From PALSA-1296 sp038210275 (GTDB lineage Bacteria; Bacteroidota; Ignavibacteria; Palsa-1295): DNA of 64,000 nt. Under the pieces are notes generated by a model. It had not been told where the DNA came from. It saw only the letters and a program-made list of their open reading frames with translations, and did no database searches. The DNA is taken from positions 1 through 64,000 of the forward strand of contig JBBQWV010000018.1 in assembly GCA_038210275.1 (NCBI GenBank), written 5' to 3'. Each line of letters begins with the position of its first letter. Position 1 is the first letter of the stretch. Of the stretch, positions 8,816 through 17,388 are shown piece by piece. The position numbers and the translations under genes are program-made.

Positions 8816-9544
8816 GTGTATCTTTCCATCATTATTCCTGCATATAAAGAAGCAGAACGTATCGGCGCAACGCTTGAGACGATCTTCGCGTATTTTGCCG
8901 CAGCGCCTTATGATGCTGAGATCATTGTCGTTGATGATGGTTCACCGGATAACTCTGTAGATGTTATTCGCGAAGCATTTGCCAAAAGACCGGACTCAGC
9001 TAAAAAAAATGAAGCACGATTGATCGAACTTGGCACTAATGCCGGAAAAGGCGCAGCAGTCCGCGCCGGAATGCTTGATGCAACAGGGGCGATACGAATC
9101 TTCACCGATGCCGATCTATCCACACCAATCCACGAAGTAGAAAAAGTTATTAAAGCTATCGAAAGGGAAGGCTTTGATGTCGTTGTTGGCAGCCGAGCAC
9201 TTGAAGGCAGGGCACTTGTCAAAGTTCACCAGCCGATCTATCGTGAAATGATGGGCAGATTTTTTAATATGCTCGTTCAGGTCTTCGTCCTTCGCGGCAT
9301 TAAAGATACCCAATGCGGCTTCAAAGGATTTCGCGGTGAGATCGCAGAAAAATTATTTTCGAAACAAAAGGTCATGGGCTTCTCCTTCGATGTTGAAATT
9401 CTCTACCTTGCAAAAAAAGAAAATTGCAAGATCAAAGAAGTAGCCGTCGAATGGTATAATGATGAGCGTACTACCGTCGGAGCCTTAAGCGATTCAGCAA
9501 GAATGTTCTTTGAATTGCTGAGGATACGAAATCTACATAAGTAA
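8816..9544 (+). CDS. GT2 glycosyltransferase, dolichyl-phosphate glucosyltransferase-like
   Basis: A GT-A fold family 2 transferase of about 242 residues. It has the nucleotide-binding start YLSIIIPAYKEAERI, VVDDGSPDN, and the metal-binding FTDADLSTP, followed by SRALEGR and TQCGFKGFR. That pattern is typical of ALG5/DPM1-like enzymes that make polyprenyl-phosphate sugars. Such a product would be a natural donor for the GT117 protein just upstream. I prefer GTG 8816: a TTG at 8777 is in frame, but the 13 extra residues would be encoded by the hairpin repeat. No membrane anchor is visible. The product sugar is unknown. Confidence 0.85.
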   Translation: MYLSIIIPAYKEAERIGATLETIFAYFAAAPYDAEIIVVDDGSPDNSVDVIREAFAKRPDSAKKNEARLIELGTNAGKGAAVRAGMLDATGAIRIFTDADLSTPIHEVEKVIKAIEREGFDVVVGSRALEGRALVKVHQPIYREMMGRFFNMLVQVFVLRGIKDTQCGFKGFRGEIAEKLFSKQKVMGFSFDVEILYLAKKENCKIKEVAVEWYNDERTTVGALSDSARMFFELLRIRNLHK

Positions 9545-9555
9545 TTTTTTCACAA

Positions 9556-9601
9556 CCTCATTGCGAGGAGTTCTCTTGCGAACGACGTGGCAATCTAAAA
9601 A
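9556..9601. repeat. Half copy of the GTCATTGCGAG element
   Basis: It reads CCTCATTGCGAGGAG, then ACGACGTGGCAATCTAAAAA, matching the left arm of the elements at 55722 and 60864. No right arm follows, so it is a solo or decayed end. Confidence 0.65.
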
Positions 9602-9732
9602 CTTGACCTTTGCACCACATTTGGTTTTGGTTGCCCGCTTAGCCCAACTACTCCTCTCCGAATCCCGGAATTGAATCACCCAATCTGAGGTTTATCCTCA
9701 GCATTCTGTTCATTTTTTCAGGGAAATTTGTT

Positions 9733-10197
9733 ATGAAAAAGATAATCCTTCTTCTTGCAGTCTTTTTAGCTTTCACAGTTTTAGTGAGAAATTCTGTTGC
9801 CCAGCAGTCTATTAATCCACCGAGCAATATGAACGGGTTTCAGATAGATTCATACCCTCTCCCAAATCAAATTGATAAAGAGGAAGTCACACCCTTGTTC
9901 TTAACAGCCCCTTTTAATCAGAATATGGACCCAAAAATCCTTATTCAGTCAGATGATTTTTTTCGGAACGCTGATCCCAAAATGGTTTGGAAATCGGACA
10001 ATTGGAATTGCGATCCGAAAATTTTGATCCCTCTGGTAGATCAAAATACGTTTAGAACGTACGATCCACCCACCTTAATAAATCCAAGTGGAGCCGATTT
10101 CCTCTTCACGCCGAGGCTTCTGCCTTCGCTCATTCCGGGACCAAGATTCGACGATTTTAATTCGGCGAAATTGCATATTCCTGAGAACGGAAATTAA
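9733..10197 (+). CDS. Secreted protein of unknown function with DPKxL repeats
   Basis: A 154-residue protein with a Sec signal peptide (MKKIILLLAVFLAFTVL, likely cleaved near VAQQ at 22-25). The mature part is Pro/Asp/Asn-rich and carries three spaced motifs NMDPKILIQSDD, NADPKMVWKSD and NCDPKILIPL, then YDPPTLI. This looks like a short degenerate repeat of about 20 residues. There is no known domain and no sorting signal at the C-terminus. The start is supported by AGGGAAA about 9 bases upstream. Both neighbours have unrelated functions. Confidence 0.65.
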   Translation: MKKIILLLAVFLAFTVLVRNSVAQQSINPPSNMNGFQIDSYPLPNQIDKEEVTPLFLTAPFNQNMDPKILIQSDDFFRNADPKMVWKSDNWNCDPKILIPLVDQNTFRTYDPPTLINPSGADFLFTPRLLPSLIPGPRFDDFNSAKLHIPENGN

Positions 10198-10285
10198 TTA
10201 ATATTGTAATTCCCAAAGGACTGAGAACACATATCCGGGTTTCACGCTTAACTATAAGTAAGGCATCGCTTCACGACTAATATTT

Positions 10286-12121
10286 TTATTGACCTGAATT
10301 AATATATTTTAAGGCCATCTCAAGAACTTCATCCTTTCCTTCGCGAATGCCTTTGATAGTAGGCTTGACTTCATAGTCGATTTTCACTCCGACGCGTTGA
10401 GTAGGTGTGCCGTCGGGGTAGAAGATACCGAGACCAGTAAAGATTGTCCGCACCCCGCCGGGTAATGAAATAGTTGAGATATTGCCGTCAGCACCTGCCG
10501 TCAGGGTTCCGAAAGTCTTCGCTCCGGGCACAATTTGAAGTGCCATAACAGTAAACTCGGCATGACTCTGAGTCTTTTCATCTGCGAGGATAGCGATCTT
10601 TCCTGAATATTTTTTCCATGAAGAACCGAGGTTCGCAGATGACAATTCAGATGGGATAGTCAAAGATAATTGGCTTTCGAACTTCTTGTTCAAACCACTT
10701 GGACTTAATTGAAGATTGGGTGTTTGAAGATTTCCAGAGTTAGAAGGGTAGCCTGCATCGTCGGCTCCCGCAGTCAATATTTCTGATTTATGAAATTCAC
10801 CGGGACGGCAAATGATCGGCTCGGTGGCATAGACGTATGTGCGAGGTGTTGAAAGATATTTCATTATCTCGAGCCATGTTCCGTGAGGATAATTTCTTAC
10901 ATCAAAAACGATCGCTTTTGTTTTTTTAAGGTCTGCCATCATATGCGCGACCTGATCCGGATTCAAATTTCCCATATCAACATATCCGATATTATCAGGA
11001 AGAATTCTCCAAACTCTTTCTCTGTCTGGAGCATCCCAGGAATCATACATATCCGGATTTTGATAAACAGCAGTTATCTCACGTCTATCAGTGCCGCTGG
11101 TCACTGTGAACACAACCTTTTCTCCAATCTTCCCGTGTGTCAGATAGGATGTGGCATTTCGCATCTTACCAGGTCCGTTAGAACCTTGCACATATTTGAG
11201 AGTGCTTTTTCGAAGCGAATCGGCATTCTTGCCATTTACCATCAGAACAATATCACCCCTATGCATTCCATAGCTTCGGATGATCGAATCTCCGTTACTA
11301 TGTTTCATATCTCCATCTCTCAGAATAACTGGCTTCCCTTCAACGTCCGAGATATAAAAAGGGACAGATCCTGATCCGAAATAATTATCAATCCACTCAC
11401 CTCGAGTATAGGCATGACCATCATTGATGCTCTTATAGAGTTGGAGCGTCGCTAATTGATAACTTGTTGCATCTGAAGTTGAGAGTATTTCGGGAATATA
11501 ATGTACGAGGACAGAATCCCAATCCGTACCTATCACATTCTTGTCGGGATAAAAATATTCAATGATATTCCAAAAGCGACTAATAATGAGTGCTTGCATC
11601 GGTTCAGGAGGAAAAGAACTTCTTACTTCGCTGAATGTATCATCTTGTGTAAATTCGGGATTTCCTGCTGCGGAATAAGCAGAAACATAATGATTATACT
11701 GTGGTTTAAAATCGTCTTTTATCTTATGGAGTACTTTACTGATATTTTCTGCGAAAATCGACCTGTCGTCCATCCATCTATCATTGATTAAGGAAAAACC
11801 TTTGGGTATTTCGGATCTATAAAATATGTGTCCCGAATCGTTTTTGGCATGTTCGGCCCGGTTGCAAAGCTCAAGGATTGCATCGTTGTATGTAGTTTTA
11901 GAACTTGCTTGATTTACCTTCGGGTATATCTGAATGAATACACTGTCCCAATTGATATTCCCATCGGCAACGCCAGGATGATAATATTTTAAGAAGCCCC
12001 AAACTTTGCAATAAGCTGCAATACGCTTTATCTGAGTTTCATTTAAATGCTGTGGAATATCAAGAGCACGGCAATCCTGAAAAATGAAAGCTATAAGTAT
12101 AAGAAGAATAATACGCCGCAT
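10286..12121 (-). CDS. Secreted S41-family serine peptidase
   Basis: A 611-residue protein with a signal peptide ending near QDCRA (about residue 19), possibly lipidated at Cys17. The N-terminal helical region begins IAAYCKVWGFLKYYHPG, a signature of a Bacteroidota S41 subgroup. A PDZ-like stretch lies at about 270-320 (GMHRGDIVLMVNGK). The S41 catalytic core at about 370-600 includes IGYVDMGNLNPD, KAIVFDVRNYPHGT, the nucleophile region DEKTQSHAEF and FGTLTAGADGN. It is probably a periplasmic tail-specific-type protease. It is monocistronic, with its own -7 box at 12155-12148. Confidence 0.88.
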   Translation of the reverse strand: MRRIILLILIAFIFQDCRALDIPQHLNETQIKRIAAYCKVWGFLKYYHPGVADGNINWDSVFIQIYPKVNQASSKTTYNDAILELCNRAEHAKNDSGHIFYRSEIPKGFSLINDRWMDDRSIFAENISKVLHKIKDDFKPQYNHYVSAYSAAGNPEFTQDDTFSEVRSSFPPEPMQALIISRFWNIIEYFYPDKNVIGTDWDSVLVHYIPEILSTSDATSYQLATLQLYKSINDGHAYTRGEWIDNYFGSGSVPFYISDVEGKPVILRDGDMKHSNGDSIIRSYGMHRGDIVLMVNGKNADSLRKSTLKYVQGSNGPGKMRNATSYLTHGKIGEKVVFTVTSGTDRREITAVYQNPDMYDSWDAPDRERVWRILPDNIGYVDMGNLNPDQVAHMMADLKKTKAIVFDVRNYPHGTWLEIMKYLSTPRTYVYATEPIICRPGEFHKSEILTAGADDAGYPSNSGNLQTPNLQLSPSGLNKKFESQLSLTIPSELSSANLGSSWKKYSGKIAILADEKTQSHAEFTVMALQIVPGAKTFGTLTAGADGNISTISLPGGVRTIFTGLGIFYPDGTPTQRVGVKIDYEVKPTIKGIREGKDEVLEMALKYINSGQ

Positions 12122-12147
12122 CGTAAAGTAGTTGAATGTTTAGACTA

Positions 12148-12155
12148 CAAAACTA
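12148..12155 (-). promoter_or_regulatory. -7 box TAGTTTTG for the S41 peptidase
   Basis: On the minus strand CGTAGTTTTG runs 12157-12148, 26 bases before the ATG. It matches TAnnTTTG and the CG-prefixed context seen elsewhere. No clear -33 TTG is visible. Confidence 0.5.
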
Positions 12156-12195
12156 CGACAATTTCGTAATTCTCACTCCGAAGCTATCTCTGTCG

Positions 12196-12203
12196 TAATT
12201 TTG
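12196..12203 (+). promoter_or_regulatory. -7 box TAATTTTG for the YfhO-like gene
   Basis: GTCGTAATTTTGC places TAATTTTG at 12196-12203, 23 bases before ATG 12227. It stands back to back with the box serving the divergent S41 gene. Confidence 0.5.
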
Positions 12204-12226
12204 CCTAACTTTTATTGTCTCATTTC

Positions 12227-14503
12227 ATGGCAAAACAAACACAACCGGTTAAAACGAAGGCACTTTCGCCTATTTCGATCCCGCATATTTCACCTCTTGC
12301 AGTGCTTGGCATCTTGCTTGGGCTGGTGCTTATTTTTTATTCACCAATTTTATTTGGCGGAAAATTTCTATGGGAGGATTTCGTCGAACAGGAATTCCCG
12401 TTCCGTACGCTTGCCACTTCAAGCCTTGCGGCCGGGCATATTCCGCAATGGAATCCTTACGTATTTTGCGGCATGCCATTCATCGCCGATATTCAGGTTG
12501 CGTTCTGGTATCCATTTAATATGGTGCAATCGTTCTTTGTTTCCGGCGGTCATCTATCGCCGGTGGTAATGCAGTGGTTTATCATTCTCCATTACTTCGT
12601 AGCTGCTGCCGGAATGTATCTGTTAGTAAAAAATATTTTTAAGACCGATTATCTCTCCGCAATTTTCGCAGCGATCGTCTATGCGTTCAGCGGTTATCTG
12701 ACAGCGCAACCGATGCATCAGATGATCGTTTATCAGCTTGCACTTTTTCCGTTTGTCGTACTCCTATTTTTGAAAGGCTGCGATTCTTGGAAGCATTCGA
12801 TAGGTGCAGGTCTTGTTCTCGGCGCGATGTATCTTGCAGGACACCCGCAGACTTCGCTCTACCTGACGCTGTTCCTCGGATTGCTTGCAGTGTATGAGAT
12901 CGTTTATCGAATCCGTAATAAAGAAGCGGAGAAATTTACAGCGATGACATTTGCGCGAATGGCAGTTCCGGCGCTTATTGCAATTGGGCTTTTTGCAATT
13001 CAGCTTCTGCCATCCCAAGAACTTGCAGCACTATCACGACGCGATGTTATCACGTTCGAAAAATCGGTTGAAGGCTCGCTGAGTTTAGGTCATCTTGTCA
13101 CGCTTATCTTGCCACGTCTATTCGGTGTAACCGATGCCATGCGCGAAGCGAAAGTACAATATTGGAACGGTCCATATTATCTTTCATGGGAGACGATGTG
13201 TTACATTGGCGTTCTTCCTCTCCTATTAGCTATCGTTGCTGCGTTTGGTGGAAAAAGAAAATACGTTGCGTTCTTTGCGGGTATGAGTTTATTTGCGGTG
13301 CTTTTTTCACTTGGCGATCATTTTTTCTTTTACAAAATATTTTTCCAATTTCCACTCTTCAATAAACTTCGTACTCCTGCGAGAATGATGATGGTATTCA
13401 CCTTCGCAATGAGTGGTCTTGCCGGAGTTGGATTATCACAGGCGATCCGAAGAGAATTACCCGCCCGAACAAAAAATATTATTTTCGGATGTATGGCAGT
13501 CTTCGGTCTAATTTGGATCGCCGCATTAGCAGGAATGTTTACTCCGCAATCATTCCTCGCTACTGCACCGCCTGAAGCCGCTGGTTCTATCTCTTGGGCT
13601 GCGGGATTAGCCGCATTGCCTGTATTATCAATGCTTATCATCGGCTTTCTGCTCATCCAAAAAAAGATCGGCGGAATGCCACTTGCACTTGGTATCATAG
13701 CCCTGACAGCTATCGAATTATTTAACTATGGAATGGGCATTAACGCATCGAAAGAAGATCCACGTACTGCTTTTTCAGAACAGCCCGGACTTGTTGAACA
13801 AATAAAATCCGACCAGGCGAAAGAATTATCCCGTGCAAGGATCAGGTCGCAACATGCAATGCTGTTGAAACGAAATGATGGCGCATACGATAGAATACAA
13901 TTGCTTGAAGGATACAATCCGCTCGTCTTGCAGCGCAGTTCACCGGAATGTACGAATCCTGAAATTACTGCAGATCTGCTGAACATCAAATGGACCGTCG
14001 AAGAAAAAGGCGGAGGTGCCGGATTTGTTCAACGCAAAACGTATTTGCCTCGAGTGAAGATGTATTACAAAACTTCTATTCATCCTGATGAAGAAGCAAA
14101 GCTATTGTTGAAAAGCGATACGACATTCGATTTTCGTAATACCATTTTGCTCGAAGAAAAACCAAGCGCTGATATTTCTGTAACAGATTCCTCAGCGAAA
14201 GCAGCGGTGTCAAATTTCTCTGAAAATGAGATCGAAGCAAAAGTATCGACGAAGGAAAATGGAATGTTGTTCTTCTCTGAAGTTTATTACCCGGCATGGC
14301 ATGCCTATATAGATGGCAAAGAAACAAAACTCTACCGTGCCTTCACATCTCTTCGTGCAGTCGAAGTGCCGAAAGGGGATCATACGATCATTATGAAATA
14401 TGAATCCGATGCATTCAAAACAGGTTCTATGGTAACGCTTGCAACACTTGGCATTTCCATCGTTGCGCTTGGCGTATTTGCTTTCGGTAAGAAAAAATCG
14501 TGA
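12227..14503 (+). CDS. YfhO-like polytopic membrane protein
   Basis: A protein of about 758 residues resembling the bacterial YfhO membrane family, which are GT-C-like and implicated in glycosylating envelope polymers. The signature WEDFVEQEFPFRTLA...PQWNPYVFCGMPF lies just after the first membrane segment. About a dozen hydrophobic helices run to about residue 500. An extracytoplasmic domain follows with YLPRVKMYY and YYPAWHAYIDGKE, and a last helix precedes the GKKKS tail. ATG 12227 gives the natural start; TTG 12215 adds four residues only. Its stop overlaps the GT9 start by 4 bases, so the three genes 12227-17204 form one coupled operon. Confidence 0.85.
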   Translation: MAKQTQPVKTKALSPISIPHISPLAVLGILLGLVLIFYSPILFGGKFLWEDFVEQEFPFRTLATSSLAAGHIPQWNPYVFCGMPFIADIQVAFWYPFNMVQSFFVSGGHLSPVVMQWFIILHYFVAAAGMYLLVKNIFKTDYLSAIFAAIVYAFSGYLTAQPMHQMIVYQLALFPFVVLLFLKGCDSWKHSIGAGLVLGAMYLAGHPQTSLYLTLFLGLLAVYEIVYRIRNKEAEKFTAMTFARMAVPALIAIGLFAIQLLPSQELAALSRRDVITFEKSVEGSLSLGHLVTLILPRLFGVTDAMREAKVQYWNGPYYLSWETMCYIGVLPLLLAIVAAFGGKRKYVAFFAGMSLFAVLFSLGDHFFFYKIFFQFPLFNKLRTPARMMMVFTFAMSGLAGVGLSQAIRRELPARTKNIIFGCMAVFGLIWIAALAGMFTPQSFLATAPPEAAGSISWAAGLAALPVLSMLIIGFLLIQKKIGGMPLALGIIALTAIELFNYGMGINASKEDPRTAFSEQPGLVEQIKSDQAKELSRARIRSQHAMLLKRNDGAYDRIQLLEGYNPLVLQRSSPECTNPEITADLLNIKWTVEEKGGGAGFVQRKTYLPRVKMYYKTSIHPDEEAKLLLKSDTTFDFRNTILLEEKPSADISVTDSSAKAAVSNFSENEIEAKVSTKENGMLFFSEVYYPAWHAYIDGKETKLYRAFTSLRAVEVPKGDHTIIMKYESDAFKTGSMVTLATLGISIVALGVFAFGKKKS

Positions 14504-15627
14504 GCATAAAAAAAGAAAAGATTCTCATCATCGCGCTTCCCGGAATCGGCGATGCGTTGATGACAACACCGATGCTATCTATTTTGCGAAAAGCAAAACC
14601 AGATGGCGAGATCCACGTTCTGACGATGTTCCATGCAACGCGAGAATTATTTCTTACCAATCCGAATCTCGATCATATCCATTTCTTCGATTTCATTAAT
14701 GGCAGTAAAGTAGAAGGATTACTCTACCTCATGCATCTTCGGGAGATTGGCTTTGATGCTTCGATCAATATCTATCCGCAAAATAGAAGAGAATATAATA
14801 TCTTTGCCTATATTCTTGGTGCTTCAAAACGTATCGGCATTCACTACCGACATAAAAGTTGGCAGAATCTAAGTTGGCTTTGCACCGATACAATTGCCGA
14901 AGATGATTCATTTCATTGTGTCGAAGAAAATGTCCGACTGCTCTCTGCTCTCGGAATCAATCCCGATATAAAAGAAGAATCCCTTCCAAAACTCGAACTG
15001 CATTTGCTGCCCGAGCATACAGCTTTCGCAGATACATGGATGAAAGGAATTGAGAATGGGGATTCCCCTAACTCAAAACTCATAACTCATAACTCAAAAC
15101 TACTCATCGGTTTTCATGCCGGCACCGCTCTCTTCAAAAATCATATTCGCCGTCGCTGGGCGCCGGAAAAATTCGCTGAGCTTGCAAAAAGATTAACGCA
15201 AGATCTCGGTGCTAAAATATTTCTTTTCGGCGGACCGGATGATACCGAGCCAAACGAGATCATCATGAAACTTGCAGGCGATTGTATTACTGAAGTCAAG
15301 ACGAAATCCATCATGGATTCTATTGCAGTGATGCAGCGAATGTCGCTTTTCGTATCGAATGATTCGGCGCTGATGCATATTGCCGGAGCACTCGATCTGC
15401 CAACGATAGCTATTTTTGGACCGACGAATGAAACATACGTCCATCCCTGGAAAACCAGATACGAGATCGTCCATACCGGCATCGAATGCCGCCCATGTTT
15501 TTATTATTCGCCGAAACCACTGACGTGCTACCGCAGTCCCGAAGAGCATTTTTTGTGCATGAGAAATATCGAAATGGATATGGTGTATGAGGGAGTGCAG
15601 AAATTATTATCCGTGCAGAACGTATGA
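14500..15627 (+). CDS. GT9 heptosyltransferase-like glycosyltransferase
   Basis: A 375-residue GT-B enzyme related to ADP-heptose:LPS heptosyltransferases. Visible features are ILIIALPGIGDALMTTPML at the N-terminus, IGFHAGTALFKNHIRRRW opening the second Rossmann domain, FLFGGPDD, and SNDSALMHIAGALDLPTIAIFGPT (donor site). GTG 14500 overlaps the previous stop (GTGA). gmhA at 26379 suggests the cell makes heptose. Residues 184-202 (about IENGDSPNSKL to HNSKLL) are encoded by a repeat-word insertion that keeps the frame, just before the second domain. Confidence 0.9.
   Translation: MSIKKEKILIIALPGIGDALMTTPMLSILRKAKPDGEIHVLTMFHATRELFLTNPNLDHIHFFDFINGSKVEGLLYLMHLREIGFDASINIYPQNRREYNIFAYILGASKRIGIHYRHKSWQNLSWLCTDTIAEDDSFHCVEENVRLLSALGINPDIKEESLPKLELHLLPEHTAFADTWMKGIENGDSPNSKLITHNSKLLIGFHAGTALFKNHIRRRWAPEKFAELAKRLTQDLGAKIFLFGGPDDTEPNEIIMKLAGDCITEVKTKSIMDSIAVMQRMSLFVSNDSALMHIAGALDLPTIAIFGPTNETYVHPWKTRYEIVHTGIECRPCFYYSPKPLTCYRSPEEHFLCMRNIEMDMVYEGVQKLLSVQNV
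15049..15104. repeat. Repeat-word insertion inside the GT9 coding region
   Basis: The stretch contains tandem words AACTCAAAACT and CATAACT, plus a small palindrome TGGGGATTCCCC. It resembles the intergenic word hairpins at 8727, 24071, 46017 and 47391 but lies within a reading frame that it does not break. Confidence 0.6.
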
Positions 15628-17204
15628 AAAACTTATTTTATTTGGTATTAGTATTTCTGACACTGGCTTCCTCTGCTAACGCGCAGAGTAATTCCGCTGC
15701 TGGTGGTGATCAAACGCAGCTTGATGATCTGATCGGGCGGTTCGATAGCGACAGTGATTATGCATTATCGTGTAGAGCAGCTGTCGATGCGTTTTCCGAA
15801 GAATTTAAAAAAGCTCCGAACAATCCTTATGCTGCCTTGTATCTGGGGCGATCTTACGATCATCTCGCTTCAATAGGGGGGTACTGTCCATATCCCAATT
15901 CTCTTTTTTTGATGTATTCCGATTCTACGCTTTATTATTACCGGCTTGCCGATAGACTTCAGCCAGGAATTAAAGAGAAGAAGTTTAATTTTGTTGTGCC
16001 GAATATGATCGGTCATTTATTCGGCTCGCGATGTCTATGGTATATGAAAAAAGGCAGGTTCGATGAGGCTCGAAAAGAACTCGCGAAAGGAATGTCTGAA
16101 GGCGGATTTGCTCCTGCGCAAATTGAATATTGTCGCTTAATGCTGGATTACTGTGATAGTAATTCCATCTTCTTTCCATGCGGTGACGATGATACATTTC
16201 CCACAATGTACCTGCAAATGGTTGAAGGATACCGCCCTGATGTATCTGTGGTAAATGCCTCACTCCTTTCCATGTCATGGTATCTTAAAATGTTTCTCGG
16301 GAAAAATCATCCGAGGATCAAACCCGTTGCAGTGACGATGACAGATAAAGAGATTGATACTCTTGAAAACCCTGAATACGTTGCAACGGTACCCGACCGG
16401 ATCTACACTGAAATTGATGGAGAAGCCAGAACAAGAATACAGAAAGAGCTTGGCATTGACGGACTTGAAAAAGCAGAGATATGTTTCCCCTTTTATGAAC
16501 GATCCTCCCGAGGCAGCAAGGAGTTATATTATACATTTGGTGCGCAAAAAGCTATTGCTTCTATTCTTCTTGCAAATAAATGGAAGCGGCATATTTATTT
16601 CGGAAGTGGGGGATTAGATGGTTTTCTCAAATGTACTCATGTTGCGGTTCGTAAAGGGGGGCTCATTGATGAACTCTACCCGATCACTACCGAGCAGGCT
16701 GAGCATTTTATGAATGGGGGCAAATGGTTTGATCAGAAAAAAATGAAAAGTCTTTATTTAAGCGATGTTAAGATGCCCAAATTCATGCAGAATCAGAATA
16801 ATTCTAATGGGCAGATGATGATCTATTATGTATTATCAGAATATCTTTCGCTGCTCGGTCCGAAGGATGGAGCAGCGGATAAAATATATGCAATGATCAA
16901 AAGTATTCCGCGACAGTATCTTGAAGGATATGAACAGGGCGTTCTCTCTGCAGTGCAATATCTTTATAACGGTGGTTTCAAAAAAGAAGCACATGATGAA
17001 TCAATGAGCATTCTCCCATTTATTGAAAAAAAGATAAGCAGTCCCAGAACATCGATCACTTCCGATGATAACGATTATTTATACGCCTTGCTATTTGCAG
17101 GCGAATGCAATCGGGCAGAAACATTCATTAACTCCTTTGATATTCCCAAGAATACGAAAGCCGAATATTTGCGGGTTATCCGTGAAGGGTATGGATGTAA
17201 TTGA
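15624..17204 (+). CDS. Secreted stand-alone relative of the GT117 C-terminal domain
   Basis: A 526-residue protein with a signal peptide (ending SSANAQS, about residue 22) and no further membrane helices. After a TPR-like N-terminal region (about 55-170), it carries FFPCGDDDTFPTMYLQMVEG then PDVSVVNASLLSMSWYL. This clearly parallels FTAGDNDTFPLW and NLSLGNMSWYI of the 1057-residue GT117 protein at 5551-8724. The C-terminus is helical. It appears to be a soluble periplasmic version of that domain without the transferase membrane part. Its start overlaps the GT9 stop by 4 bases (ATGA), so it is co-translated with glycan genes. The role is unknown; it may bind or modify glycans. Confidence 0.78.
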   Translation: MKNLFYLVLVFLTLASSANAQSNSAAGGDQTQLDDLIGRFDSDSDYALSCRAAVDAFSEEFKKAPNNPYAALYLGRSYDHLASIGGYCPYPNSLFLMYSDSTLYYYRLADRLQPGIKEKKFNFVVPNMIGHLFGSRCLWYMKKGRFDEARKELAKGMSEGGFAPAQIEYCRLMLDYCDSNSIFFPCGDDDTFPTMYLQMVEGYRPDVSVVNASLLSMSWYLKMFLGKNHPRIKPVAVTMTDKEIDTLENPEYVATVPDRIYTEIDGEARTRIQKELGIDGLEKAEICFPFYERSSRGSKELYYTFGAQKAIASILLANKWKRHIYFGSGGLDGFLKCTHVAVRKGGLIDELYPITTEQAEHFMNGGKWFDQKKMKSLYLSDVKMPKFMQNQNNSNGQMMIYYVLSEYLSLLGPKDGAADKIYAMIKSIPRQYLEGYEQGVLSAVQYLYNGGFKKEAHDESMSILPFIEKKISSPRTSITSDDNDYLYALLFAGECNRAETFINSFDIPKNTKAEYLRVIREGYGCN

Positions 17205-17284
17205 TCATTGTTCGGTTCTGACTACGCGACCACTAAATTACTTCTATTTTCCCCCTTTATATGCCGCCACCCATGGCTCCATCG

Positions 17285-17292
17285 TATATTTG
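17285..17292 (+). promoter_or_regulatory. -7 box TATATTTG upstream of the metalloprotease
   Basis: ATCGTATATTTGCAT matches CG-TAnnTTTG-CA, 96 bases before ATG 17389. A -33 element is not obvious. Confidence 0.5.
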
Positions 17293-17388
17293 CATACCGC
17301 AGTCATACATTGATTTCCTGCCTATTCGTCTTGACGATTATAAGGAGATTACAGTTCTTTCTTCACACTTCTCATCGAAAAATATACT

